A stretch of 64,000 nt of DNA from Litsea cubeba. Its lineage: Eukaryota; Streptophyta; Magnoliopsida; Laurales; Lauraceae. This document shows positions 46,132 to 58,900 of the stretch, piece by piece. A program made the position numbers and the translations under genes. The notes beneath the pieces were generated by a model. The model ran no database searches. It was given only the letters and a program-made list of their open reading frames with translations, and was not told the DNA's origin. Every line of letters begins with the position of its first letter. The first letter of the stretch is position 1. Where the stretch lies: assembly GCA_012931725.1 (NCBI GenBank), contig CM022951.1, forward strand, positions 26,903,557 through 26,967,556. The letters are read 5' to 3'.

Positions 46132-49100
46132 TCAACCAAAAATGGTTCCCAGCGAAAATTTCAGCTCCTCAAGCAAACTTTTGGCTTCAGCTGTCAGAGT
46201 TTCCAGGGTACGCTTCTTCAGGAACTTGCCATGAGATGCTGGGGTAGGCTGTAACCCTTCTTTCACACCGGGAAGCTTATCCCAAGCAGTTTTCCATTGT
46301 TTGTCCTCTTGAAACTTCCTTCCAAGAACTCGATCAGCATCTATAATCCGGCGAATCAGAGCACTCTCCCTATCGCGAGCCTCTGTTATAGCAGCCCACT
46401 TGGCAGTGACTTGTGCCTTAAAATGCTCAAGACGTTTCCTGGCCTCATCGACCTCCCTATCAAGGATGTTAAGGTCATGTGTCAGCCCAATGATGGCTAG
46501 CTCTTCTAAGTTCTTCTCTCGGACTAGCTTCTTCCTGCTTTGTGTAGCCTCATTCAGGTCAGACTTAGCCTTATCAGCAAGGTCCAGGAACATCTCCTTG
46601 AAGAACCGGTCATCAGCAAAGCCAATGGTCTCAAACCACTTGTCACCCAGTGCAATGATCCTATCAATGATCACCCTGGCACCTGTGACATCCAGACCAG
46701 CCTCTTCGGCATCACCAAGAATCTCTTGCACATGCTGGATCATGCCAAATCTAGCATCCAAGTGTCCAGCAAGGAGATTCTCAATCCAAGAGCTCAGAAC
46801 CCGCACCACCACCTTTTCTCAAAAAAAAAGAGATGGCCCAGTTGAAGATTCGCCATGCTCCGTCGGTCGGCTGCTCATGTCATGCCCTGTTGAAAGAGTT
46901 ACAAAAGAACTCTTTCTAGTTAAAGCTGCTGGGGAAGGAATCTCAGCACGAGGTACCTCCTCCACTGTGTCAGAATTGGTTGTAGGAGTCTCTACCTCCA
47001 GATCAACCTCTGGCATCTCTTGCTCTGGTTTTGAAAGAAGTGACGGACTCTCCTCTGTCACTTCAAAACCTGCCAAAAAAACACAAAAATGTATGAATAT
47101 GATCCTGTTTGAAAATCATTATCAGGGTTATTACTACAAAATACCTTCTTCGATGACTGGTGGAACACTCTCTTCCTCCATGAACTCATCGGAAGCATTG
47201 TCAACATTTGCGTCCATCAATGGTTCAAAGTCATCGAAATCCTGTGGCAAGTCAGCTGACAAGAAAAATGTTAGCAAATCAGGTCACAGACAAAAAAAAA
47301 GCAGAAGAAGTCATACCAATTGGAGATTCTAGATTCACTCCAGAGTCCCTCAGTTCGTCTTCTGGTGCCGCAACAGGATCCATCACCACCTCATCGGCAG
47401 GAACCTCAGGCATCGCCAAGTCTTCATCCTCTACTAAAAAAAAAAAGAGCAGCAGGAGAAGAAAGCAAATCAGAACATGGAAAAATCCCTTGAAAAGAAA
47501 TGGAAAGAGAAAGAGGAAGAATCATACCTTCACCGACGGTCTCTTCTTCTCGGCTTCTCTTTTCTGGAGGCTCGTCAACATCCTCCGGCACCTCCTCATT
47601 GATAGTAAGAGGAACTTCCAAATCAGGAGAACCTTCACGTTGCCCCTTGCTGCGATGATGACTCCTCTTCCTTTTACTTCTGCGGGCTCGCTTCTTAGAG
47701 GAACCTGCCCCGCTGTCAGAGTCAGGTCTCCCACTTGACTCTTCACTGGATGATCTACCCTTATCAGTAGACTCCACGGAAGCTCGCCTCTGTGCCGCTT
47801 GCATCCAAGCATCAAGCTCAGCTTCCTCCTGTTCTAGCTGCTCTAAAGCCTCATCAGGTATTTCTCGAACAGCTTCAGAACCAATGACGCCCTGGTCACC
47901 GAGAAAGCCTATCTTATGCTTCTTTCCATAAAGGAAGGCTCAAACTTCCTCTCGTCGAATGCCATCCAACTTTCCAAGGCCTTTTCCAGATGACAGCTTC
48001 ACATCAAGCTCCTTTTTGGAAAGCCCTCGATATGCCGAAAAGAGCTCCGCAAACCACTTCGTGAAGCCGGCAGTCCGGAAAGTCGACGGCACAGGATAAG
48101 AGATCGTGGCAGTAGTGTCTTCAGTAATATAGAAAGCCCATTCGTTTCTCCCATCCTGTAAACCTCCAAAGCGCTTCACCATGCTTGAAGGCGCTCCAAC
48201 AACGCCTTGAGAAAAGCCCAACTACAGAGCAAAGTGAGAAGGTACATATGGCTGGATGTCGACGAAAAGATGTCTGCGGTACACCATCGTACCGACACAT
48301 ATGCTGAAAAGTCACTCCTTCTCAGCATTTGCCAAGGAGTAATGCCTTCCTGACCCTGCACTTGTAGAGTCTCGGGAGGCACCGAAATCAAAAGCCTTCT
48401 TCCGCAACTCCGGAGAAAGCTTCACTGAAGACTGCCCATCTCGACGTCCCTTAACCGTCGGATCCTCATGCGGGCAAACAAAAATGATTCGGAAACGGCT
48501 TTGCCCTTAGCCAGTCGAATCATCAGAGGATCATCATCCTGTGCAGCACCCAGCCGGTGGAAGCTAAGACAGTGGTAGACATACCACAAATAGAAAATGT
48601 GGGCTGAAAATGCCCTGTTCATGGGAAGCCCAAGCCGAACCAAAAAAACAGCAGCCTGCAGTTCGATACACAAGTAGGAGTAAAGAGCTGGCACCAAAGC
48701 AAGCTGCTCTCCAAACGCCATCTGACAAGCTGGGAAAATACAATGCGGCCTGATATGCGTTCCATCTCCTCCAGCAAAACCGGCCTCACCGAGCCAGTAA
48801 GTGAGATAAACAGCAAGATCTCTCCGCAGTGCAATGTCAGGACATATGGCATTTGTACTCGCAAAGAAATCTCTCAACTCTTCTTGCATAGCTGAAATCT
48901 TCTTCGAACCCGGATCCTTAGCCCTGGCTTCCCGGGTCACACTATCAGAAGACTCCCTGCTGTCAAAAAAGTTGAGGAACGAAGAGCTAGAACTCTTCCA
49001 ACTACTGGATCTAACTTTCAAGTCCTCCTTCTCCTTCAAAAAATCATAGAAGGCGATGAGCTGAAAGTACAGAAGCCTGAACTCCTTCGTCTGCTCCTCA

Positions 49101-50687
49101 AGGACGCTGTCGATCGGCATAAACTCCTCATAGAGTTTGCCAATGATAGGTAATCCAGTAATGGCGCTCAGCTCCTTCAAAGAGAAACCAATCTCACCAT
49201 TCATCAGAACGAAGGTATTGGTTTGTGGAAGGAATGACACCAACATAGCCAGAATGCCTCGTCAGAAAATATCACGGTCTCCCTAATGGCGCGAACCGCA
49301 TCAAAAATCCCAACTTCCTTCAAAACGGCGCCACCAATCAGTAGGATGCGAACAGTCCACGACTTCCACTCAGAGTCAGCACTGAAATGGCCACGAAGTC
49401 GAAAAGGCTTCACCCAATTGCTGCCGTCACCGCTGAAAATGCCAAGGCCCACCAGTCCCAAATGACCGACGGATAATCAGAGCCCTAGTAGCCGCTGGCC
49501 GGCATCAACATGTCCATATCAGTAGGCGACTTCTCCGCATATCCAGGAGAACCGCCAACAAAAACCCCGATTTTGATTACATTTTTCCTTCTCACCCAGC
49601 TTGGAGGATCTTCCCTCCTAGAGCACGTGGGAGAAAGGCTAATGATCGAGACGGTGCGATCAAACATCGACCGGGTAACAACGGTTCACTTCTCACCATC
49701 AGCTGTGAAAGAGAACTGAAAAGATCCCTCTGGTATGTCACGTCGTCAGGGACTGCATCACCAAAGAAGAAGGTAGGCTTGGGCAAAACCCTCTGATCGT
49801 CTATCACCCATGGACGACTGCTTACCATGATCTTATAAAATTCATCTCCCTTGGGAGTGATTAGTCGCTGTCTCATCTCATCCTTATTGAGAGAGTCGCA
49901 CTCTTCGATGTTTCTCTTAACATGCTGGACCTTCTCACAAGCTTGCTGGACGGCCAGATTAGAAGATCTAGAAGGTCGACGAGGTACGCTTGTAACAGGC
50001 TCTTTACCCTTTTTCATTCTGGAGGAACCACCTGCAAAAGGTTGGAAAAGAAAAAGATCATCATCAAAATGAAAGAATTTCGCTAAAAAAAAATCTGAAG
50101 AAATTTTGACATGACTCCGGGGCAATTTCAAAGAAAAAGGAAATATCCCGACAGAAATAGAAAGCTTGAAGAGGGGCTCAACATCGCTGCGAGCTCCGAA
50201 ACTCCAAACTTTCGAAACCTCAAAGTCTCCGTAAAATCAGGAAGGGCTCAACATCGCTGCGAGCTCCAAATTTCCAAATTTGCAAAAACTTTCAGGTATG
50301 CTATCACATCATGCTACAAATTCAATTTACAAAAGAATGCATGCATGAACATCTTGGTTTGCCAAAAAAATGCATTATCATGATAAGAAAAAAAAAGAAG
50401 AAAAAAACAGAGAAACTTTCTCAAAAAAAAAAGGAGAAAAAGAAAAGAAACAAAAAAAGGGGGGACTGGCCCACAGGCCACGTGGCCGTACGGCCAGATC
50501 CGTACGGATCTGTTCGTACGGCCCACAAAAAAAAGCACGAGAAAAAAAAAGTGTAAAAAAAAAAGAATGAGAAAACACGTGAAAAAGAAAAGAAAAGAAA
50601 GAAACAAAAAAAAATGAAAGAACTTTTTTTATCATCCTATTTCCTACAATGAAGTTTTCTTGAAAAAAAGAACTTACTTGAAGCCAT
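46132..50687 (-). pseudogene. E2 antisense gene: five-exon plant-mobile-domain-like protein
   Basis: This copy best shows the gene model. Exons: 50678-50687, 47528-50031, 47317-47430, 47145-47255 and 46132-47069. Introns: 50032-50677 (GTAAGTT to TTTTGCAG), 47431-47527, 47256-47316 and 47070-47144, all phase 1. The first join gives ATG GCT TCA AGT GGT and continues in frame into MKKGKEPVTSVPRR. Domains are the mobile-domain-like segment (TNTF, GEIGFSLKEL, GLPIIGKLYEEF), a serine- and arginine-rich region (KKRARRSKRKRSHH), an acidic part and a coiled-coil C-terminus (REKNLEELAI, DEARKRLEHFKAQ) ending at TGA 46132-46134. Frameshifts near 49240, 49480, 49680, 48250 and 46815 break it. An in-frame ATG at 50015-50017 would be the alternative start if exon 1 is not used. 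Confidence 0.78.
50032..50677 (-). other. First intron of the E2 antisense gene (646 bp)
   Basis: Minus strand: donor GTAAGTTC after ATGGCTTCAA, acceptor TTTTCCAACCTTTTGCAG before GTGGTTCC. In E1 the corresponding donor is ATAAGTT. Confidence 0.68.
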
Positions 50688-50808
50688 TGATGGAGAAGAA
50701 GAAGACAAGCTTGAAGATCCTTGAAGAAGAAAAACTCTTGGTCTTGGAGCCCTCTTGAGATTATTGCAAAAGAAAGCAATAAGAGCAAGAGATCCAACCT
50801 CCTCCTTG

Positions 50809-50816
50809 CTTTTATA
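50809..50816 (-). promoter_or_regulatory. TATA box of the E2 antisense gene
   Basis: TATAAAAG on the minus strand lies 122 bp upstream of the ATG at 50685-50687, exactly as in E1. Confidence 0.7.
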
Positions 50817-51862
50817 GAATAGAGCAAACCAAAGAAGGAAAGAAGAAAGAGGTAAGTGTTACTAATTAGTAACCTTACCAAAAGAAAGAAATTAGAAAGA
50901 TTCTTTCCCAAAAGAAAGATATCTTGAGGGATTCTCTCCCAAAAAGAAATCAATGAGAGATTTTCTCCCAAAAGATAGGAGATTTGAGATATTCTCTCCC
51001 AAAAAAAGATATCTTGAGATATTCTCTCCCAAAATAAAGGGAACATGAGAGATTCTCTCCAAATAAAGATATTCTTAGATATTCTCTATCCAAAGGAGAT
51101 ATTTTTAGATATTCTTTACAAAAATGACACCATGTGAGATCTAAGCCATCTCAAAAGCTTAAGGTCCCATGGATTAGCCCATATGAGTCAGGTTTAACCA
51201 CCTAGGCACTAAAAAGAAATTTTGGGCTTTTAGTCAAAGAGAAATCCCATTTACCAAGAGCTTATAAAAATGGTTTCATGCCTCTTTTGAGTTGATTGGA
51301 CCATACAAAAAGAATTCTAAGCCCCATGAGCTTCCAAAATTCAAACCATCTTGCCTCACATACCAAATTGAGCCAAGATCTTGAAATTGACATTCCACAA
51401 AAAACCAAACCAAATCCTGGTTCCCTAACTTGCCACATCAGTTTGTTAGGTCACAAGACCAAACCCAAAAACCACAACCTGATCCCCTAACTTGCCACAT
51501 ACAGCCTGCTAGGTCACAACATTAAAACCAAAATTGACCCCCCAACATTCAACATACAGCTTGTTGGGTCACACGGTCAAAACCAAACCCAACCCCCTAA
51601 CCTGCCACATACAGCTGGTTAGGACACAAGGTCAAAACCCAAATCCACATCCCTGATGTTATCTTCAAAACTCTGCCTCGAGATGGTACGTGATCCCTTT
51701 CACTACCATAAAATTCCCCTGGAAGCTCAAAACGGCTACAATACCAAAAGAAAGACTGCTCAAAGACTCTTGGTCAAGTCACAATCTCTCCTTCAGAAAT
51801 CTCTTCGAGGCACATCGACTACAAAAGTTAAGCAACTCGTCGCTACACCACGAGGGGGCATT
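50817..51862. repeat. E2 region between antisense promoter and 3' LTR
   Basis: No gene is seen. GAGATATTCTCTCCCAAAA-type repeats lie at about 50880-51120. The four-unit hairpin array is at 51424-51623. The tract GAGGGGGCATT at 51852-51862 abuts the LTR. Confidence 0.83.
51424..51623. repeat. Four-unit hairpin array (E2)
   Basis: Hairpins at 51424-51450, 51486-51513, 51541-51568 and 51596-51623. Arms are CCTAAC/GTTAGG in units 1 and 4, CCCAAC/GTTGGG in unit 3, and a mismatched CCTAAC/GCTAGG in unit 2. Unit 4 has the longest arms. Confidence 0.85.
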
Positions 51863-53975
51863 TGTTGACACCAAAAAAATGTGTCACATTGCTTCTTCAA
51901 AATCCAGAAAGCTACATGAAGTCGCAGCCTACCATAAATAGGCAATGCTACTTCCAAAAATCAAATATTGTCAGAATCAAACAAAAACTGCAAGATCCTT
52001 CAAGACAGCCAAAAGAGGAGTACACAAGAAGTTTCGGGCCATTTCAAAATCATTTGGCATAACTTCGCTCCTCCAGCAGCTGAAAAGGAGCTCCTGGCGG
52101 CGAAAGCATCGGAGACACCAAATCTTCGATCAGAGCCGATGGATGGTCTCAAAATACATCCAAAAGCCTCCACGTCAAGTTCCAAGTCAAACCGATAACG
52201 TTTGACCTACATCAACCCTCGAACAGCTAAATCAAGCCTCTCGGTGGCAAGAACCACCGAGGTCATCACTCATCAGAAAGAGCACATGGATGGCTTCAAA
52301 ATGCTTACAAAGGGCTACACGTCAAGTTTCAGGTCATTTCGACAACATTAGACTAGACTTTGATGCTCGGAAGCCAAATCAGGCCTCTCGGCGGCGAAGC
52401 TCCCCGGGACCATGGTTTCCAAGACAGAGCGTATGGATCATCTCAAAATGACTCCAATAGGTTCCCTGTCAAATTTTAAGTCAATCGGACATCGGTTGCC
52501 GCACATCAAGCCGCGACATCTTCATCGCGACAAAAACAAGTCTACTGGCGATAGGACCCCAAACGGCTTCAAAACTCAAACAAAAGCCTATGGTTGGTCT
52601 TATTTATTGCTCAGGAGGCTTCATCCTAAATTTCAGGTCATTCCGACATCGTTTGACCCAGTTTCAGCTTCTGACGGGAAATCGGAAACTCTGCGCAACA
52701 AAGTCTTCGGCTTTCCCGGAAAATTGGAAACTTTGCACTAAAAAATGCAAGGATTCCCATCAAGTTTTCTACAGGGAAATTAGGCCAATAAATGATCAAA
52801 AATGTCAAGAAAAAATACAGTAGAAAAAAGAATCGAAAACCATCAACGGACGCAAAACGGGACAAAAGGGGGGAAATTCCCCTCAGGGTCGCAGGCCCCT
52901 ATGACCATGGAGCCCCGGGTCGCCGGGTTTGCCCCAGAAGGCCCGTTTTCCGTCGTTTTTTCGCTATTCGAAGCTTCCGACTCCTGGGATTTTCCAAAAT
53001 TCATATTTTTGAGGTACCAGATCCTTTGACATCCATCAAAATCACGGGTCAATCATCAAGAGTATCAAAATCAACATTGATCGCCAACCGGTCAACCAAA
53101 AAAGTGTGCTTTCTACCCAACCGATCGAGAAATCAATAGGACAGATGGCACCGACCCGCTGTTGGCAACAAATACCTGAAGTTACATGCTCATCCAATGT
53201 CGATCTACATAAAGATCCATTGATGATCATCGCCAGAAGAATCCCAAAAGACGCGGCACGGCCTGTGACTCTTCAACTGCTCGGCGACCACTTAATGCGA
53301 TTAATTGACTATTACAATCATTAATTCATTTCTTTGGACGGCCCAATCAGAAGCAAGCATCCGGGAATTGCAAGTCAATTAATTCATGGCATTTAACCCA
53401 TGAAACTCCTCCCATCATGGCGATTAAAGGCGATTAAATATCCTCAATCTCCTCCGGCCAATCAGAAGCCAAGAAAAAGGAGTTACAAAATAACGAATTC
53501 AATCTTGTAACTCCTCCCTTTATGTAGCTTTATGACAATTAAGGTTCATAAATCGTCCTAAATGGCTACCTAAAAGCCTATAAATAGGAGAGCATTCCAG
53601 GAAGAGAAACACAGATCCCAGATCAGAAAAAAGCACAGAAAATCCAAAGAAAGAAAGAGAGAAAACTTTGCGAAAGTTCTGCACCGGCCACCACTACAAG
53701 GTGACAAAAGTCCCTTAGGGAGTACCCCCAAGGTCCTTGCCTTCTCCTTCTGCCTCCAATGGCTTAGACGTGGCTTTTCAGCCCGTCTACTTAGCTTTTG
53801 ATTGGACATAGGACCTCCTCTTGGTCTTTGTCCTCTAAAAATTTGAGGTTATAGTCAAGCCAAGCGAATCAAGAGCATCCTCTGTTCTCATCTGCATGGA
53901 CGATGGCGAAGTCCACATATGACTTGCGACCGTCAATCTAAACGAGTCCCCCACAAACTCCTGAGAAGTTAGATC
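51863..53975 (+). repeat. E2 3' LTR, left part (to E3 insertion)
   Basis: It starts TGTTGACACC and is collinear with 34091-36212. A TATA box is at 53579-53586 and a shortened C-run hairpin at 53713-53733. It is interrupted after AGATC (53971-53975) and continues at 62442. Confidence 0.94.
53971..53975. repeat. Left target-site duplication AGATC of E3
   Basis: AGATC is repeated at 62437-62441. The E2 LTR reads continuously across it when E3 is removed. Confidence 0.96.
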
Positions 53976-54993
53976 TGAAAGACCAAGATCGAATCCTAGA
54001 GGGGGGGGTGAATAGGATGCAATTAAAAATTTAAGCCACTTTTAAACATTTTGATTTTTAGGTGACTTATGCTTTGATGATAGTAAGCTAGCTTCATACA
54101 AGAGAGAGTTATCTGAGTCAATCATACACATTCAAAAGACAAACACATCTTTTAATCAAGCACATACCCAATTAAGAGTTCAACAATCATGAAAAGGAAA
54201 GTAACCACAAATCACCATAACACAATCAAATATAGTGGTTCGGCCAAGATGCCTACATCCACTCCCGGTAACCTTACCGGATTTCACTAGTCAATTCAAG
54301 GTTTAGGATCACCTCTAACCTTACAACCACATCATTATGCTTTTCAAGGTTAAGCATGAACCTTTACAACACTATATGTGCTTTTCAAGGCTAAGCACCA
54401 ACCATTACAACATTGATTTTTCTCTTAAGTGAAATGCCTATTTGTGCATGGGTAAGAGAACAAGTAAAACACAGTGGTTTGCCTCTAGATAGGCTGAATG
54501 GACAATGATAATGTTTATGACTAATGCATGAACTAGAAAATTCACTTTCTCTTTTTAAAAGGATGAACCTTCAATTAATGCAAAGGATGATGATCAAATG
54601 TAAGAGAAAGAGTTGCATTACTCAACACATGGTTTGTCAAAAGTTCAAACTTAAAACAATTAGTTTTGAAAGTTAATGTTCAAAAACACATGTGAATGAG
54701 GAGACTTATGTTGATTTCATAATGCAAATACTTTTCAAAGATCAAGGCATGTTATGAAAAGAAACAACATCTTTAGAAAAGGCCTAACACTTTGATCATG
54801 CTCAGGAAAACAAAGATTAAAGGTCTAAGCATGAAAGGAGATAGAGATTTAGAAAGCACACCCATTTTAAAGGTCCAAGATTGAAAGGTTGAAAATGCTT
54901 CCATGATCCCTTTTGAAAAGCTCCTGTAAAGTTCCTCTCCTTTGGGCTCAGATGATCTCAAAAATTCAGCAAGCTTTCCCAAAGAGAAGGTCA

Positions 54994-55003
54994 CTTTTTA
55001 TAG
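54994..55003 (-). promoter_or_regulatory. TATA box in E3 3' LTR
   Basis: CTATAAAAAG on the minus strand. The matching box in the 5' LTR is at 61864-61873, and transcription of E3 would start just below it in coordinate. Confidence 0.75.
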
Positions 55004-55049
55004 AAAAAGTGTTCCCAACGGATAGCTATCGGCTCGCCGAGAACTTGGT

Positions 55050-55394
55050 GTCGGTCAGCCGATAGCCTAACGGTCATACGCAACGGCTATATTTTTGAAA
55101 AATTTGCTGACCAAGAAACACTTGTCGGTTTGACCGACAGCATCGGTCGACCGACCTTGGAACCGACTTAGGAACCGATAAAGCAAAAAGTCCAAAAATG
55201 AAGCTTTCTGATATTGGGACCGATGAACTCTCGGTCCAGAGTTTTAAGCACTATCGGTTGACCGATAGGAGCCGAGGATCTGACCGACAGAGAAGATCTA
55301 AAAGTTGAAGCTCTCTGGAACTGGAACCGACAGTCTATCGGCTGGGCTCGGTTCTAGTGTCGGCTGACCGATGAGAGCCGACAGAGGGACCGAC
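55050..55394. promoter_or_regulatory. Cluster of RCCGAC (DRE/CRT core) and ACCGAT palindromes in E3 U3
   Basis: RCCGAC occurs on the + strand at 55133, 55150, 55162, 55283, 55326, 55377 and 55389. It occurs on the minus strand at 55050-55055, 55124-55129 and 55359-55364. Perfect palindromes such as CTATCGGT-TG-ACCGATAG are interspersed. The cluster ends just upstream of the TATA box. The 5' LTR carries it at 61920-62264. Confidence 0.85.
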
Positions 55395-55566
55395 AGAAAG
55401 TGGAAGCAGAAAACAAAAAGATCTGAAGATTTTTCCAAGTAAAAACAAAGTTTATGAAAGAAAGATATGCAAGAGAAACCTAAGAAGGAGAACATGAATG
55501 AGAGAGAGATCAAGATGAGACAATGAATGCATCCAATCAAATTGCAACAAAATAAACACTCTAACA

Positions 55567-55810
55567 ATCTCCCCCTTTGCAATTTGATGGCAACTCTAAG
55601 CTTGACACTCTCTCATATGCCACGAACTCAACCACCAACTTCTTTGGACATTTAAGGAGCTTTGGATGCTTTGGGATTTTGGATATTCTGGAGCTTTGGA
55701 TTTTCTTCTTGGGAGCAACTAGACAAAGCTTCTCCCCCTCAATTTGATAGACCTTGCTTCTACTCCCCCTCAAATTGAGACCGCTTTACATATCATTCTC
55801 TCCCCCTTTG
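55567..55810 (-). promoter_or_regulatory. E3 polypurine tracts (primary plus three extra)
   Basis: On the minus strand AAAGGGGGAGA abuts the 3' LTR (55568-55578). Further GGGGGAG-type tracts lie at 55731-55740, 55763-55771 and 55799-55810. Repeated tracts at this place are typical of Sireviruses. Confidence 0.85.
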
Positions 55811-55930
55811 ACATCTAATTGCAAAGGAACTTGCCCATCTACAAGAGAACACAAACCTTGTCAGTAGCACCTGTTTATAAGAGTTAGAATACAGTGAAGA
55901 TGTAATAACAGTTGATTAGACAACAAGATT

Positions 55931-58900
55931 TCAGATTTCAGGGCAAGGGCCAATGCCCAAATGATGTCTTAGTTTAATAAATCTTTCATTTCCAAGGGGT
56001 TTAGTAAACAGGTCAGCCAATTGAGAATCAGTTGGAACAAAAAGTAACTCAATAGAGCCTTGATCAGCATGATCACGCAAAAAGTGATAGCGAATGTCAA
56101 TGTGTTTAGTGCGAGAATGCTGAACAGGATTTTTAGATATGCTAATGGCACTTGAGTTATCACACATGATAGGCATACAATGTTGTGGGACATTATAATC
56201 TAACAAGGTTTGTTTCATCCACAACAATTGAGCACAACAGCTACCTGCAGCTATGTATTCAGCTTCTGCAGTAGACAAGGATACTGAATTTTGCTTTTTG
56301 CTATGCCAAGCTACTAAGCAATTTCCTATGAAGTAGCAACATCCACTGGTGCTTTTCCTATCATCTATTGATCCCGCCCAATCAGCATCACTATATCCAA
56401 TTAATTGTAAAGATGAGTCACAAGGATACCAGATGCCATAATGTGATGTCCCATTGATATATTTAAAGATACGTTTAACAGCTTTGAGATGGGATTCACG
56501 AGGATCCGATTGATATCTGGCACAGATTCCAACACTGAAAGAGAGATCAGGTCTACTAGCAGTAAGATAGAGAAGGCTTCCTATCATACTACGATAGAGT
56601 TTTTGGTCTACTTTGGTGCCTTTGAGGTCACTAGACAGTTTTGAAGTAGATCCCATGGGGTTGCTATTAGGCTTGGAGGTTTCTAGACCAAACTTCTTAA
56701 CAATTTCTAAGGCAAATTTGGATTGGCTAAGAAAAATTCCTCGCTCGGTTTGGTTAACCTGAAGACCTAAGAAGAACTGCAGGGGACCGACTAGACTCAT
56801 CTCAAAGGTGGAGCTCATTAACTCTGAGAATCCTTGAGCCAATTTGTCTGATGTGGATCCAAACACTATGTCATCAACATAGACTTGAGCTACAAGAATG
56901 TCTTGATCAATTTTCTTGATAAACAAGGTCTTATCAACTTTCCCACAATTAAAATCATTTTCAATCAGATGAGTTGTGAGCTTTTCATACCAAGCCCTTG
57001 GTGCTTGTTTTAATCCATAAAGAGCTTTCTTGAGTTTGTAGACATACTCTGGATGATGAGGGTCCTCAAAGCCTTCTGGTTGGGTAACATAAACATCCTC
57101 TTCAATTTCTCCATTCAGGAAGGCACTTTTGACATCCATCTGAAATAGTTTAATTCTCATGCTACTCGCATAACTCAATAGGATCCTTATAGACTCCAAT
57201 CGGGCTACAGGAGCAAAGGTTTCTTCAAAATCAATTCCTTCTATTTGGGCATATCCTTTTGCTACTAGTCTTGCCTTGTTTCTCACAACATTACCAGATT
57301 CATCTGATTTGTTCTTGTAAATCCACTTAGTACCAATTGGATTTTTCTCTGTTGGTAATGGAACAAGATCCCAAACATTATTTTTCTTAAATTGATTCAA
57401 TTCTTCTTGCATAGCTTCCATCCATTCTGATTTTGATTCAGCTTCTGAAAAATTCTTGGGCTCAATTTGAGAGACAAAAGAGTAATGTGCACATAAGTTA
57501 TGAACTTGTCTCCGGGTCATGACCCCACTACTGATATCTCCAATAATATTCTCCAATGTATGATCTTTCATGAGTTTGGTTGGAACTGTAGCTTTGGATG
57601 GGATGATATCATTTTTGGCTTTAGGAGTTGGTTGATCAATAACATATTCAACTTCATCATCATCTTGAAGAGTTCTTCCAATTTGATTCATATCATCGAT
57701 GACAACATGAGCTGACTCCATTATGGTCATAGTTCTATGATTAAACACTCTGTAAGCTTTGCTCCTTTCAGAATAGCCTAGGAAGATTCCTTCATCAGAT
57801 TTAGGCTCGAATTTCTCCAACTGCTCCCTATCTCTTAGAATATAACATTTGCTTCCGAACACTTTCAAATACCCTAAATTAGGTTTTCTTTCAAAATAAA
57901 GCTCATACGGGGTCTTGTTGGTATTCTTGGTGAGATAGACTCTATTTATAATATAGCAGGCAGTGTTCACAGCTTCAGCCCATAGATTACGAGGAAGATT
58001 CTTTTCATTGAGCATGGTCCTAGCCATTTCTTGAATCACTCTATTTCTTCTTTCTGCTACTCCATTTTGTTGAGGAGTCTTAGGAGCTGAATATTGATGA
58101 TTGATCCCATGATTTTCACAAAATTTGGCAAATTTTTCATTCTCAAATTCTCCTCCATGATCACTTCTGATCTTCTGAATTTTACAATCTTTTTCAACTT
58201 GTATCTTGTTGCAAATTCTTATGATATTGTCTACAGCATCTGATTTTGCATGGAGAAAAGCAATCCAACCAAAACGAGAATAATCGTCTACCATAACCAG
58301 AATAAATTTCTTTCCTCCAATACTTTGCACGGGTGCAGGTCCAATCAAGTCCATATGGATTAATTCTAGAGGACGAGACGACGATATATCCTTTAAACCT
58401 TTGAAACTCTTCTTTATTTGTTTACCCAGTTGGCATGCCTTACAGATTTCAGACTTTTCAGCAGACAACTTGGGAATTCCTTTCACAATCTCATTCTTGG
58501 ACAGGATCTTCATCAATTTAAAGTTTATGTGACCCATCCTTTGGTGCCATAAGTAATTCTCTTGATTTCTGGTTATCAAGCACCTAGATTCATTGTCTTC
58601 ACATTCTTCTATAATGTAGATATTCCCTTTTGTCCTTGACCCAGTAAGGATAACTTGGTTAGTTTTATCATTTACTACCTTGCATGAAAGCCTGTCAAAG
58701 ACAACTTTGTTTCCCTTGTCACACAATTGGCTAATGCTAAGGAGATTATGCTTCAATCCTTCCACAAGAAATACATCATTCAGAGTTGGTATTTGATCTC
58801 CCTTCACACTTCCCTTGCCAATGATTTGAGCTTTACTATTGTCTCCAAAAGAGACATTTCCTCCATCATATTCCACTATAGAGCTGAATCTAGATCGGTC

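Larger units (their letters stand above)
53976..55566 (-). repeat. E3 3' LTR (1591 bp)
   Basis: On the minus strand it runs from TGTTAGAGTG at 55566 to GGTCTTTCA at 53976. It contains the ten-motif RCCGAC cluster (55050-55394) and a TATA box (54994-55003). Confidence 0.95.
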
